Shown: in pieces, positions 26,130-34,255 of the stretch
Layout: each line of letters starts with the position of its first letter
Numbering within the stretch: the first letter of the stretch is position 1
Assembly: GCF_045863935.1 (NCBI RefSeq)
Contig: NZ_BTVP01000004.1
Location: forward strand, 1-64,000
Direction of reading: 5' to 3'
Length of the DNA stretch: 64,000 nt
DNA from: Parvibaculum sp045863935
GTDB lineage: Bacteria; Pseudomonadota; Alphaproteobacteria; Parvibaculales; Parvibaculaceae
Translations under genes and position numbers: made by a program
Notes under the pieces: generated by a model
What the model was told of the DNA's origin: nothing
The model's input: only the letters and a program-made list of their open reading frames with translations
Databases searched by the model: none

Positions 26130-27629
26130 TCAGCTTGCCTGCCATTGCATCTCATCGGCCTGGGGCGCGACGAACCGGCTTTTCGGGAACGTCGCGCTCA
26201 CGGTCGTGCCTTCGCCGACTGTGCTTTCGAGTTCTACCGTTCCGCCATGCAGGCTCATGATCTTGCGAACCAGCGGAAGCCCGAGACCTGTGCCCTGCTG
26301 CGTCCGTGACATGGCATCTTCGACCTGCACGAAAGGCTCGAAAATGCGCTTGGTGTCCGACGCCTTGATGCCGATGCCCGTATCCTTCACGCTCAGCACG
26401 AGGTCGCCTGCGGCGTCGACACCGAGCTCGACCTGGACACTGCCGTTCTCGGGCGTGAATTTAAGGGCGTTCGAGGTCAGATTGATCGCCACCTGATTGA
26501 AGAGGCGAGGATCGGCAATGAGCCAGGGAATATCGTCGCGAATGCGGAAGGTCAGGTCCACGCCGAGTTCAGACGCACGCTGACGGAACATGCGCATCGT
26601 CCGGTTCAATGCCTCCACCGGATCGATCGGTTCCTCCTCCAGCTGAAGCTTTCCAGCCTCAGCCTTCGAAATGTCGAGGATGTCGTTGATGATGCTCAGA
26701 AGATGCGCTCCGCTTGCCCGGATGTCGCCCGCATAGTCGACATATTTGGGCTGGCCGACCGGACCGAACATCTGGTTCGAAATGATCTCAGAAAATCCGA
26801 TGATCGCGTTGAGCGGCGTCCGCAGTTCATGGCTCATGATCGCGAGGAAGTCGTTCTTGGCGCGGTTTGCGGCTTCGGAGCGGCTGAGCAGGCGCTCGGA
26901 ACGGCGTTGCTCAGCGCGCAGCTTTTCATTGTCGACGAAGCTCTGGCGGAGTTTGTACTCCTGAACATAGTTCACGAATACGCTCACCCCGACGCCGAAG
27001 ATCAGGAACGCATTGTTGTTGATGAGCATGTTCGTGGGAATGGGATTCACGAACAGGGCGACGAATTCGTAAGCGCCACAGGTCAGGCCGGACATCAAGA
27101 TGGAATAGTAATACCGCAAACGCCAAAGGCAGTTCACATAGGTCAGAATAATGAGGATGCCGGCATAGTAGAGATAGTTGCCCGGCGATGAGGCGATCGA
27201 AATCATGCCGACGACGGCGAGGCCGGGAATACACATGGCCAGCGACAACAACGCCTGGTGGCGATACGAAAATCCCGGCATGTAGGAAATCGCCACGATG
27301 AGAAGAAGAAGCGGACAGGCGAGTCCCAGCCGGATTGCCCAGGCTTCGTTGGTGATTTCCGGAATGATAAAGGGATCGAATACGGCGTAGACGGCGAAGA
27401 TGATCGCGCCCAGCGCAATCGAAAGGCGCAAGAGGCCGACCTGGCGCGCGAAGTTGTCGACGTTGAATCTGTGCTCCAGATCAGGCTGGCGGAACCGCAA
27501 CCCGATAGGCTCTATGGAGTAGTCGGTCGCCTGTTCGGAAAAAAGCGGATCGGCCGGCGTTTGCAATTCGCGCCGGTGCTCCGGGTCATCTCGCTTCAGC
27601 GCGTCGCCGGTGATGGTTTGCCTATTCAT
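26130..27629 (-). CDS. Membrane sensor histidine kinase
   Basis: A 499-residue inner membrane sensor kinase. About 65 cytoplasmic residues precede a bundle of about six helices (65-222) with almost no periplasmic domain, so the signal is probably lipophilic or sensed in the membrane. A short coiled coil (225-258) leads to HisKA with FLAIMSHELRTPLNAII, phospho-acceptor His267. The ATPase domain holds NLTSNALKFTPENG, DTGIGIK and GTGLGLPLV. No receiver domain is attached and no response regulator lies nearby. It ends 10 bases from the PhcB-like methyltransferase, an arrangement like phcB-phcS of Ralstonia except that the two genes are convergent. Confidence 0.9.
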   Translation of the reverse strand: MNRQTITGDALKRDDPEHRRELQTPADPLFSEQATDYSIEPIGLRFRQPDLEHRFNVDNFARQVGLLRLSIALGAIIFAVYAVFDPFIIPEITNEAWAIRLGLACPLLLLIVAISYMPGFSYRHQALLSLAMCIPGLAVVGMISIASSPGNYLYYAGILIILTYVNCLWRLRYYYSILMSGLTCGAYEFVALFVNPIPTNMLINNNAFLIFGVGVSVFVNYVQEYKLRQSFVDNEKLRAEQRRSERLLSRSEAANRAKNDFLAIMSHELRTPLNAIIGFSEIISNQMFGPVGQPKYVDYAGDIRASGAHLLSIINDILDISKAEAGKLQLEEEPIDPVEALNRTMRMFRQRASELGVDLTFRIRDDIPWLIADPRLFNQVAINLTSNALKFTPENGSVQVELGVDAAGDLVLSVKDTGIGIKASDTKRIFEPFVQVEDAMSRTQQGTGLGLPLVRKIMSLHGGTVELESTVGEGTTVSATFPKSRFVAPQADEMQWQAS

Positions 27630-27701
27630 TTCCGCCGTAAATCCCGGAGGCTGCCGCTATCCCTTGGGTGTAGAGAGGTCAGACTAGCGACAAAACGTAT
27701 A

Positions 27702-27717
27702 ATGCTTGGTTAAGCAT
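27702..27717. promoter_or_regulatory. Palindrome upstream of the histidine kinase
   Basis: ATGCTTGGTTAAGCAT has perfect six-base arms about 73-88 bases before the kinase start. TAAGCAT is repeated at 27731-27737, and on the minus strand ATTATACG follows as a possible -10 element. It may be an operator. Confidence 0.35.
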
Positions 27718-27785
27718 GATTTACGTTCCGGTAAGCATCTCGTTTCGACGGAATTGTCCTGGCTGTCTCCGAAAACAGACGAAAC

Positions 27786-28592
27786 TCAACCTCTGGCCAT
27801 GAAATAGACGAGCAGCAATCCGCCGAAGATGATCCGGTACCATCCGAAGATTGTGTAGCCGTGAGTGCTGACGAAGTTGAGTAGCCACTGCACGACGACG
27901 AGCGCCGAGAGGAATGCGGCGACGAACCCCGCCCCGATGACATAGGCATGCGCCGCGTCGATCAATTCCCACGTCTCGGCGAGGTTAACCGCCGAGGCGC
28001 CGAGCATGACGGGAATGGCGAGGAAAAAGGAAAACTCGGCGGCCGTCTTGCGCTCGACCCCGACAAGCAGGGCGCCAAGGATCGTTGCGCCCGAGCGGGA
28101 AACGCCGGGCACAAGCGCCAGGCATTGAAAGAATCCGATCTTCAGAGCTGTCCGCATCGTGAACGACTCGATCGAGGTGAATCTCGCCTCGAGATGCAGC
28201 CTCTCGATGACGATAATGGCAATGCCGCCGAGGATGAGCGTCGTGCATACCACGTAGGGTGAGAAGAGGACCTCCACGATGAAGTCGTGGAAGAGTATGC
28301 CGATCAGGCCGGCCGGAAGGATGGCGACGAGAATGGCCCCGATGAAAGTTCGGGCCGCGGGGTCGCGTGGAGCATCGAGGACCACGCGGAAGAGCCGGTC
28401 GCGATAGAGAACGCATATCGCCAAAATGGCGCCAAGCTGGATAACCACTTCGAAGACTTTGCCCGGCATGCTCGAAAAGCCGATCAGGTCGCCTACCACG
28501 ATGAGGTGGCCGGTGGACGAGATCGGGAGGAATTCGGAGACGCCCTCGACAACGCCGAGAATGAGGGCTTGCAGGAAACTGTGCTCGATCAT
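27786..28592 (-). CDS. uppP: Undecaprenyl-diphosphatase
   Basis: It dephosphorylates undecaprenyl diphosphate so that the lipid carrier of cell wall precursors can be reused. The 268-residue protein has about eight helices. Both family motifs are intact: GVVEGVSEFLPISSTGHL near residues 14-31 and VPGVSRSGATI near 163-173. The second helix set and ending WYRIIFGGLLLVYF are typical of BacA/UppP. The start ATG at 28592 gives the standard N terminus (FLQALILGVVEGVSEFLPI) but lacks a strong ribosome-binding site. Loss of such genes raises bacitracin sensitivity in other bacteria. Confidence 0.95.
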   Translation of the reverse strand: MIEHSFLQALILGVVEGVSEFLPISSTGHLIVVGDLIGFSSMPGKVFEVVIQLGAILAICVLYRDRLFRVVLDAPRDPAARTFIGAILVAILPAGLIGILFHDFIVEVLFSPYVVCTTLILGGIAIIVIERLHLEARFTSIESFTMRTALKIGFFQCLALVPGVSRSGATILGALLVGVERKTAAEFSFFLAIPVMLGASAVNLAETWELIDAAHAYVIGAGFVAAFLSALVVVQWLLNFVSTHGYTIFGWYRIIFGGLLLVYFMARG

Positions 28593-28688
28593 GTCCGGCA
28601 GAGAGTCCTGCTCTGGGGTGGAAAACGACTCATCGGGAGCCTAACACGGTGACCCTTACATGAACCTTATTGCAGCTCCATGTCGAAC

Positions 28689-28712
28689 GGGGCCACGTTG
28701 GACCCCTTTTTT
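28689..28712 (+). terminator. Terminator-like hairpin overlapping the dehydrogenase end
   Basis: GGGGCCACGTTGGACCCC forms a stem with a bulge followed by TTTTTT, in the plus direction. The two flanking genes are both on the minus strand, so it would stop antisense transcripts only. Low confidence. Confidence 0.3.
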
Positions 28713-29953
28713 CATATTCCGGTCGCGTCCAACGCTTCCTTGACGCGGCTCACCGCGATGTCGAAGGCCGCCGATCTCAGGTCGAGGTCCTTCTGGGCCG
28801 CGTGGTTGAATACCTGCTGTGCCGCATTGTCGAGGATTCGTGCGAGTTCGTTGTCGACGCGGTCGAGTGGCCAGACCACGCGTTGCAGGTTCTGGACCCA
28901 CTCGAAATAGCTGACGACGACGCCGCCCGAGTTGGCGAGGATATCCGGTACCACCCTGACCCCCCTGTCCGTCAGGAGACGGTCGGCGTCGCTGGTGACA
29001 GGCCCATTGGCCCCTTCGACGACTGTGCTTGCCTTGATTCTCGGAGCATTCTCCGCGGTGATGACCCCGCCCAGCGCCGCGGGCACGAGGTAGTCACACT
29101 CGACCTCAAGCTCCCGTCCTGCTTCCAGCGTTTCATGGCCCTCGACATCGGCGAGCAGTCCCCGTTCGCTCTTCTGCTTTGCGAGCGCGGATAGGTCGAC
29201 GCCGCCCTCGCGATAGACGGCGCTGCGCGCATCGGAAACCGCAACGACCTTCATGCCGAGATCGACGAAAGCCTTCGCTGCATGAAAGCCCACATTGCCG
29301 AAGCCCTGAATGGCCACTGTCGCTCCCTTGAGGGGGGCGTCGTAGCGTTCGGCATAGGCCTTCATCACGATGCCTATGCCGTAACCTGTCGCCTTGTCCC
29401 GCCCGGCGGAGCCGCCAAGTGCCAGGGGCTTGCCGGTGACCGCTGCGGGCGAGTGTCCGTAGATCGCGGAATATTCGCTGTGAATCCAGCCCATCACCTG
29501 CGCGTTCGTGCCGACATCCGGCGCCATGATGTCGCTGTTGGGCCCAATCTCGCGATGAATGCGCTTGACGAACTTTCGGGTCAGGACCTCCAGCTCGCGC
29601 GTCGAAAGTTCGCGCGGATTGCAGCATATGCCGCCCTTGCCGCCGCCAAGCGGAATGTTCACCAGCGCGGTCTTCATTGTCATCAGCGAGGCGAGACCCC
29701 GGACCTCGTCGATGTCGACGTCGGGATGATAGCGAAGGCCGCCCTTGCATGGCCCGCGGACGTTCTGGTGCTGAACCCTGTATCCGCTGAAGACGGCCAG
29801 CTCGCCATTATCCCGAATGATCGGGATTTCGACCTTCATTTCGAGGGCGGCGAGCGAAAGCAGTGAAATCGTGGACTTGCCGTAACCGAGGCGGTCGCAG
29901 GCGGCGTTGAGGAACGTCTCATATGCCGATTGCGTCGTGTTTCCTGTCGTCAT
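28712..29953 (-). CDS. Glu/Leu/Phe/Val dehydrogenase family protein
   Basis: A cytosolic NAD(P)-dependent amino acid dehydrogenase of 413 residues, most like glutamate dehydrogenases of the hexameric GdhA/GudB type. Landmarks are QHQNVRGPCKGGLRYHPDV (substrate-binding Lys), IPLGGGKGGICCNP (catalytic Lys), MAPDVGTNAQVMGW (catalytic Asp) and the Rossmann loop QGFGNVGFHAA. The ATG at 29953 has GGAGGC four to five bases upstream; the frame is open further but without support. It links 2-oxoglutarate and glutamate, or the branched-chain equivalents. Specificity cannot be settled from sequence alone. It is divergent from the surface antigen gene. Confidence 0.9.
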   Translation of the reverse strand: MTTGNTTQSAYETFLNAACDRLGYGKSTISLLSLAALEMKVEIPIIRDNGELAVFSGYRVQHQNVRGPCKGGLRYHPDVDIDEVRGLASLMTMKTALVNIPLGGGKGGICCNPRELSTRELEVLTRKFVKRIHREIGPNSDIMAPDVGTNAQVMGWIHSEYSAIYGHSPAAVTGKPLALGGSAGRDKATGYGIGIVMKAYAERYDAPLKGATVAIQGFGNVGFHAAKAFVDLGMKVVAVSDARSAVYREGGVDLSALAKQKSERGLLADVEGHETLEAGRELEVECDYLVPAALGGVITAENAPRIKASTVVEGANGPVTSDADRLLTDRGVRVVPDILANSGGVVVSYFEWVQNLQRVVWPLDRVDNELARILDNAAQQVFNHAAQKDLDLRSAAFDIAVSRVKEALDATGI

Positions 29954-30058
29954 TCCGCCTCCGGTGAAAACGCATCTCAATGTGCCGCGGATTTGACGGG
30001 AAAAGGCGGGCAAATTCAACAGCAGGACCGCTGCCGCATTTTCGCCCCGCAGATTAAC

Positions 30059-30078
30059 GAACGGTTCATATGCCGTTC
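30059..30078. promoter_or_regulatory. Inverted repeat between divergent genes
   Basis: GAACGGTTCATATGCCGTTC has six-base arms (GAACGG/CCGTTC) around an eight-base spacer. It lies between the dehydrogenase and surface antigen genes and could bind a regulator. Confidence 0.3.
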
Positions 30079-30146
30079 AGGTGGCGAATGGGAATCTGCC
30101 TTCGGGCACGGGACGACCCGTCGCCCCCGAGGAGGTGCCGGACATC

Positions 30147-31400
30147 ATGCGGCTAAACCCACAATTTGCATCTATTGCGCTGGCTTTGGCGCTTTGTTCT
30201 GGCGGTGGCGCGGCAGCGCTCGCCGCCCCCCAGTCGGATTCGTGGCAGCAACGCCAGGAACTGCGCGAGCGCGCGAGCCGACCGGCCCAAGAAAGTCGGC
30301 AGCGGATCGAAGACACCGGGCAGAACCGGCAGATGGAAAGACGGGAGCAGCAGAACCGGCAGCAGCAAATCCACCGGCAGGATGACCGTCAGCGCATCGA
30401 TATGCGTACTCGCCAGCATGAACAGCAGGTGGCGCGGGGGCAACAGAACCGGGAGCAGGCGGAGCAGCACGAAAGGCTGCGTCAGCAACAGATCGCCCGC
30501 GAACGCAACCAGCACCAGCAAGCCCTGCAGCACGAACGCGAACGCAGTCGCGACATGGACAACCACCGGCGCTTGCAGCAGGTCAATATCGAGCGGCAGC
30601 GCCAGGAGCAGGATGTGCACCGTCAGCTCCAACGCCAGACGCAGCAGCAGGCTTTGCTGCGTCAGCAGCACACCCGCCCGCAGGACCGTCGGCAGTATGG
30701 CGACGGCCACGACGATGATCGCCGTGGCCACTATGCGGGTAATCGCGAGAATGTCCGTACTGCTGAGTACCGGCGCCCTTACCGCCCGGTTTACAACGAC
30801 CGGCCCTGGTACGGATATCACGGGCACGGCAAGCGCCCGCACCATCGCGGACCCGTCGTCATCTATCGCAACGTGACGCATGTCGTGATGATCCCGCAGC
30901 CCGTCTATGTGCAGCCGGTCGCGGGCTACTACTATGACGACTACTACTATTCCGGCCCCTATGCCGGATATGACTCGGTCTACGGCTACGACGATTACGG
31001 CTACGGCTATCGCCAGTCCGCCTGCAACAGCGACACTGTCGGTGCCGTCATCGGGGCAGTGCTTGGCGGCGTCATCGGCGCTCATCAGGATCGGGGCGCC
31101 GGCCCTGTCGTCGGTGGTGCCCTCATCGGAGCGGTGCTCGGCGGCCTGCTTGGACATGCGATCGATGAAAGCAACCAAGCCTGCGTGAGCGACGTCCTCG
31201 AATATGTGCCGTCGAATCGGCCCGTCTATTGGGAGGACGGAGGCTATGGCTACGAGGTAACGCCAATGCGGACTTACGAACCCGAGCCTGGCCGCTACTG
31301 CCGCGAGTACCAGACGGTGGTGACCGTCGGCGGCCGCGCCGAACAGGCATACGGCACGGCCTGCCGCCAGCCGGACGGCAGCTGGCAGATCGTCAGCTAG
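30147..31400 (+). CDS. Glycine-zipper surface antigen with Gln/Arg-rich region
   Basis: An exported envelope protein of about 417 residues. A signal peptide ends near ALAAPQ. Residues about 30-200 are extremely rich in Gln, Arg, Glu and His and should form long helices. A Tyr- and His-rich stretch follows (YRNVTHVVMIPQPVYVQPV, then YYYDDYYYS). A glycine-zipper two-helix hairpin (GAVIGAVLGGVIGAH ... GALIGAVLGGLLGHAI) and a C-terminal domain of the RT0821/Lpp0805 surface antigen type (CREYQTVVTVGGRAEQAYG, then ACRQPDGSW) end the protein. Start 30147 has GAGGAGGT ten bases upstream. Gln/Arg-rich, RcnB-like proteins are often linked to stress or metal; that is inference here. Confidence 0.82.
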   Translation: MRLNPQFASIALALALCSGGGAAALAAPQSDSWQQRQELRERASRPAQESRQRIEDTGQNRQMERREQQNRQQQIHRQDDRQRIDMRTRQHEQQVARGQQNREQAEQHERLRQQQIARERNQHQQALQHERERSRDMDNHRRLQQVNIERQRQEQDVHRQLQRQTQQQALLRQQHTRPQDRRQYGDGHDDDRRGHYAGNRENVRTAEYRRPYRPVYNDRPWYGYHGHGKRPHHRGPVVIYRNVTHVVMIPQPVYVQPVAGYYYDDYYYSGPYAGYDSVYGYDDYGYGYRQSACNSDTVGAVIGAVLGGVIGAHQDRGAGPVVGGALIGAVLGGLLGHAIDESNQACVSDVLEYVPSNRPVYWEDGGYGYEVTPMRTYEPEPGRYCREYQTVVTVGGRAEQAYGTACRQPDGSWQIVS

Positions 31401-31419
31401 GGCGGCTCCCTTGGCCAGC

Positions 31420-31450
31420 GGACGGCGCGGTCCCCGCGCCGTCCGTCTTC
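31420..31450 (+). terminator. Terminator after the surface antigen gene
   Basis: GGACGGCGCGG and CCGCGCCGTCC pair perfectly over 11 bases with a TCC loop, followed by GTCTTCGT. The T-run is poor, so termination may be partial. Confidence 0.6.
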
Positions 31451-31551
31451 GTATGCTGCGACCACGAAAACCCTAGGCAGGCCCGCCTCCAGAGGCCATC
31501 ATCCGGAAAACAAAACGGCGTAGATTCAGCGCCAACCGGAGAGGCAGGGGA

Positions 31552-32358
31552 ATGGCAGGGCCAGAGAAAATCGGCGAATACATCACTATTGAGCGCGAAG
31601 GACGTGTGGCGACGCTTCGCTTCGATCGGGGTGACAGGATCAATCCGCTTTCCGTTCAGCTTCTTCGAGATATTGGCTCCGCAGCCCGCGCGCTGCGTGA
31701 GGATGTTTCCACGAGTGCCATCGTCCTGACCGGAGGGCAGGCTTTCTCCGGCGGCGCCGACCTCGCGGACCCCGAAATTTCCAGGCGTGCCTCCGCATCC
31801 CTGCTCGAGCGCCGCGAAATGCTCCGCGCCGGGCCCGACATGTGCGATGCATGGGAAGCGCTGGACCAGGTGACGATTGCCGCCGTCGAAGGCTTCTGCA
31901 TTGGCGGCGGGGTCGCCCTTGCCGTCGCCTGCGACTTTCGTATCGCGGGGCGGGGTGCCCACTTCCGTCTGCCGGAAATTCCACTCGGCATGAACATGAG
32001 CTGGCACACGCAACCGCGTCTCGTGAACCTCATAGGCCCGTCGCGTGCGAAGCAGCTCACGATCTTCGGCGAGAAGGTGAGCGCCGCAAAGGCAGAGGCC
32101 TGGGGTCTTGTCGATGAAGTCTGCGAGGACGGCGAGGCGCTTGCCGTTGCACACCGCTGGGCGGAGAAAGTCGCGGCCCTTCCGCCCGTTGCCGTGCGTA
32201 TGGCAAAACGCGGCATCACGCAGGCGGCGACTGCACTGAATGCGGTCTCCACCTTCATGGATGCGGACCAGTTCGCACTGGTCTCCACGAGCGAAGACCA
32301 GCGCGAAGCCGTTGCGGCGTTTCTGGAGAAGCGTTCGCCGAAATTCACTGGCCGCTGA
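31552..32358 (+). CDS. Enoyl-CoA hydratase/isomerase family protein
   Basis: A crotonase-fold protein of 268 residues that should act on an acyl-CoA. The oxyanion hole segments FSGGADL (about 65-71) and GGGVALA (about 117-123) are present. In true hydratases the second segment reads GGGxELA, where the Glu is one of two catalytic acids; here that Glu is Ala (GGGVALA). The other acid position, in FRLPEIPLGM, is retained. So it may be an isomerase, hydrolase or decarboxylase rather than a hydratase. The start has an AGGCAGGGG site. The amidohydrolase gene follows after 12 bases and may be cotranscribed. Confidence 0.85.
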   Translation: MAGPEKIGEYITIEREGRVATLRFDRGDRINPLSVQLLRDIGSAARALREDVSTSAIVLTGGQAFSGGADLADPEISRRASASLLERREMLRAGPDMCDAWEALDQVTIAAVEGFCIGGGVALAVACDFRIAGRGAHFRLPEIPLGMNMSWHTQPRLVNLIGPSRAKQLTIFGEKVSAAKAEAWGLVDEVCEDGEALAVAHRWAEKVAALPPVAVRMAKRGITQAATALNAVSTFMDADQFALVSTSEDQREAVAAFLEKRSPKFTGR

Positions 32359-32370
32359 GGGGAAGCGCGC

Positions 32371-34242
32371 ATGAGCCATAGCCATCCGAATAGTCATCGC
32401 ACAGGTTGCCCCTGCTGCTCGCCTTACCTTTGGGGAGACCGGCGTCTCCGCGATCCGCGGCTCAGCCGCCGCGGTTTCTTTGGCGCAGGTGCCGCCTTGA
32501 CGGCAGCGGCCCTTTCCGTCCTCGGCGGAACGAAGAGCAATGCCGCAGGTTTCTCCGCGCTTGCTTTCGCGGCGCCGAAACTCGGCATGGGTGAAACGCG
32601 CCGAAGCCGTGCGGACGCTGCGGGCGCCACCATCTATCGCGGCGGCACTATCCGCACGATGAATGACGCGATGCCGCTCGCGGAAGCTGTTGCCGTCAAA
32701 GGTGGCCGCATCGTCGCGGTAGGAACCGAAGCAGAAGTGAAGGCGAAGACAGGGAGCGGCGCGCGGATCGTCGACCTCGCGGGTCGGACCATGCTGCCCG
32801 GCTTCATCGATTGCCACGGCCATGTTTCGATCACCGCCCTTCTGATGGGGTTCCGCAACCTCGCGCCGGAGCCTGCCGGTCCGATCCGCAATATTGCCGA
32901 TATAAAGAGAGAACTGGCGGCATATCGGGAAGAAACGGGCGGTGGCCGTGGCGGCTGGCTCCTCGGCGCGAGCTACGACGACTCGCTGCTGGAAGAGAAG
33001 CGCGCCGTTACGCGTGACGATCTCGACGACGTTTCGACCGACCAGCCTGTTCTCGTCTACCACGCCTCGCTTCACGTCGTCGTCGTGAACTCCTGTGCGC
33101 TCTCGCTCCTCGGCATAAACGCCGACACGCCCGACTCGCAGGGCGGCGTGATCCGGCGCTGGCCGGGTACGCGGGAGCCGAACGGCATTCTGGAGGAGGG
33201 TGCGATCACGCTCGCTCTGCCGCGCTTGCCGCAGCCATCGGTTGATGAACTTCTCGATCTGCTCGACAAGGTTCAGGACAAATATGCAGCGTGGGGCATT
33301 ACGACGGCACAGGACGGCGCCACCCGCCGGCCGGACTACGATCTTCTGACGCTCGCGGCATCGCGCGACCGCCTCCGGCTCGATATCGTCGCCTATCCTT
33401 TCTTCACCCACATGGACGACATCGCCAATGGCGACATCGAGATGGGACGCGACTACAACGGCCTCAAATTCGGCGGCGTGAAGCTGATGCTGGATGGCTC
33501 GCCGCAGGCGAAGACGGCCTGGCTGACGAAGCCATACGAGGTCGTGCCGCCCGGCTTTACGGCGGACTATAGCGGCTACCGCATCGTGGAAGACGAGACT
33601 GCCGCGCAACTCGTGGATAACGCTTACGCCCGCGGCTGGCAGGTCTATGCGCATTGTAACGGTGACGCCGCCGCCGATCAGTTTATCGCGGCGGTTGGCA
33701 AGGCCACGGAGAAATACGGCCCCGGTGACAGACGGTCGACCGTCATTCACGCGCAGACGTTGCGGGAAGATCAACTCGACCTCATGCGGCAGCTCGGAGT
33801 CATGCCATCTTACTTCGTGTCTCACACGTTCTATTGGGGCGACTGGCACCGCGACTCCGTTCTCGGTCCCGAGCGGGGCGCGCGTATCAGCCCGCTGCGT
33901 TCGACGATCGATCGTGGCATGCGCTACACATTGCACAATGACTCGCCGGTCGTACCTTCCGATTGCCGCATGTTGCTCTGGACCGCAACAAACCGGAAGA
34001 CGAGAAGCGGAAAGGTGCTCGGCGAGGAGCAGAGAATTACGGCGCACGAGGCGCTTCGCGGCATCACCATCGACGCCGCCTATCAGCACTTCGAAGACGA
34101 CACGAAGGGCTCGATAGAGGAGGGCAAGCTCGCGGATTTTGTGATCCTCGGAGAGGATCCGGAAACCATCGGCACGGACGCACTCCGTGACCTGTCGATC
34201 GTCGAAACAATCAAGCGCGGCGAAACCATCTACCGCGCATGA
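32371..34242 (+). CDS. Tat-exported amidohydrolase (YtcJ-like) with Cys-rich leader
   Basis: A 623-residue metal-dependent hydrolase of the amidohydrolase_3 group. Residues 1-31 are His- and Cys-rich (TGCPCCSPYLWG), followed by a twin-arginine signal SRRGFFGAGAAL with Arg33-Arg34. The catalytic domain starts TIYRGGTIRTMNDAMPLAEA. Metal ligands are in GFIDCHGHVS (His149, His151), and HAQTLREDQLDL and HNDSPV are later conserved sites. Such enzymes hydrolyse amide or ester bonds in cyclic or acyl amines; the substrate here is unknown. The enzyme should be folded in the cytoplasm and exported to the periplasm. The phosphorylase gene starts 14 bases after its end. Confidence 0.85.
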   Translation: MSHSHPNSHRTGCPCCSPYLWGDRRLRDPRLSRRGFFGAGAALTAAALSVLGGTKSNAAGFSALAFAAPKLGMGETRRSRADAAGATIYRGGTIRTMNDAMPLAEAVAVKGGRIVAVGTEAEVKAKTGSGARIVDLAGRTMLPGFIDCHGHVSITALLMGFRNLAPEPAGPIRNIADIKRELAAYREETGGGRGGWLLGASYDDSLLEEKRAVTRDDLDDVSTDQPVLVYHASLHVVVVNSCALSLLGINADTPDSQGGVIRRWPGTREPNGILEEGAITLALPRLPQPSVDELLDLLDKVQDKYAAWGITTAQDGATRRPDYDLLTLAASRDRLRLDIVAYPFFTHMDDIANGDIEMGRDYNGLKFGGVKLMLDGSPQAKTAWLTKPYEVVPPGFTADYSGYRIVEDETAAQLVDNAYARGWQVYAHCNGDAAADQFIAAVGKATEKYGPGDRRSTVIHAQTLREDQLDLMRQLGVMPSYFVSHTFYWGDWHRDSVLGPERGARISPLRSTIDRGMRYTLHNDSPVVPSDCRMLLWTATNRKTRSGKVLGEEQRITAHEALRGITIDAAYQHFEDDTKGSIEEGKLADFVILGEDPETIGTDALRDLSIVETIKRGETIYRA

Positions 34243-34255
34243 AGGTGGCAAGGAT

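Noticed and set aside
30147..30800. Gln/Arg-rich region as a possible frameshifted or low-quality stretch
   Set aside because: The frame is continuous from signal peptide to surface-antigen domain, so it is a real low-complexity region.
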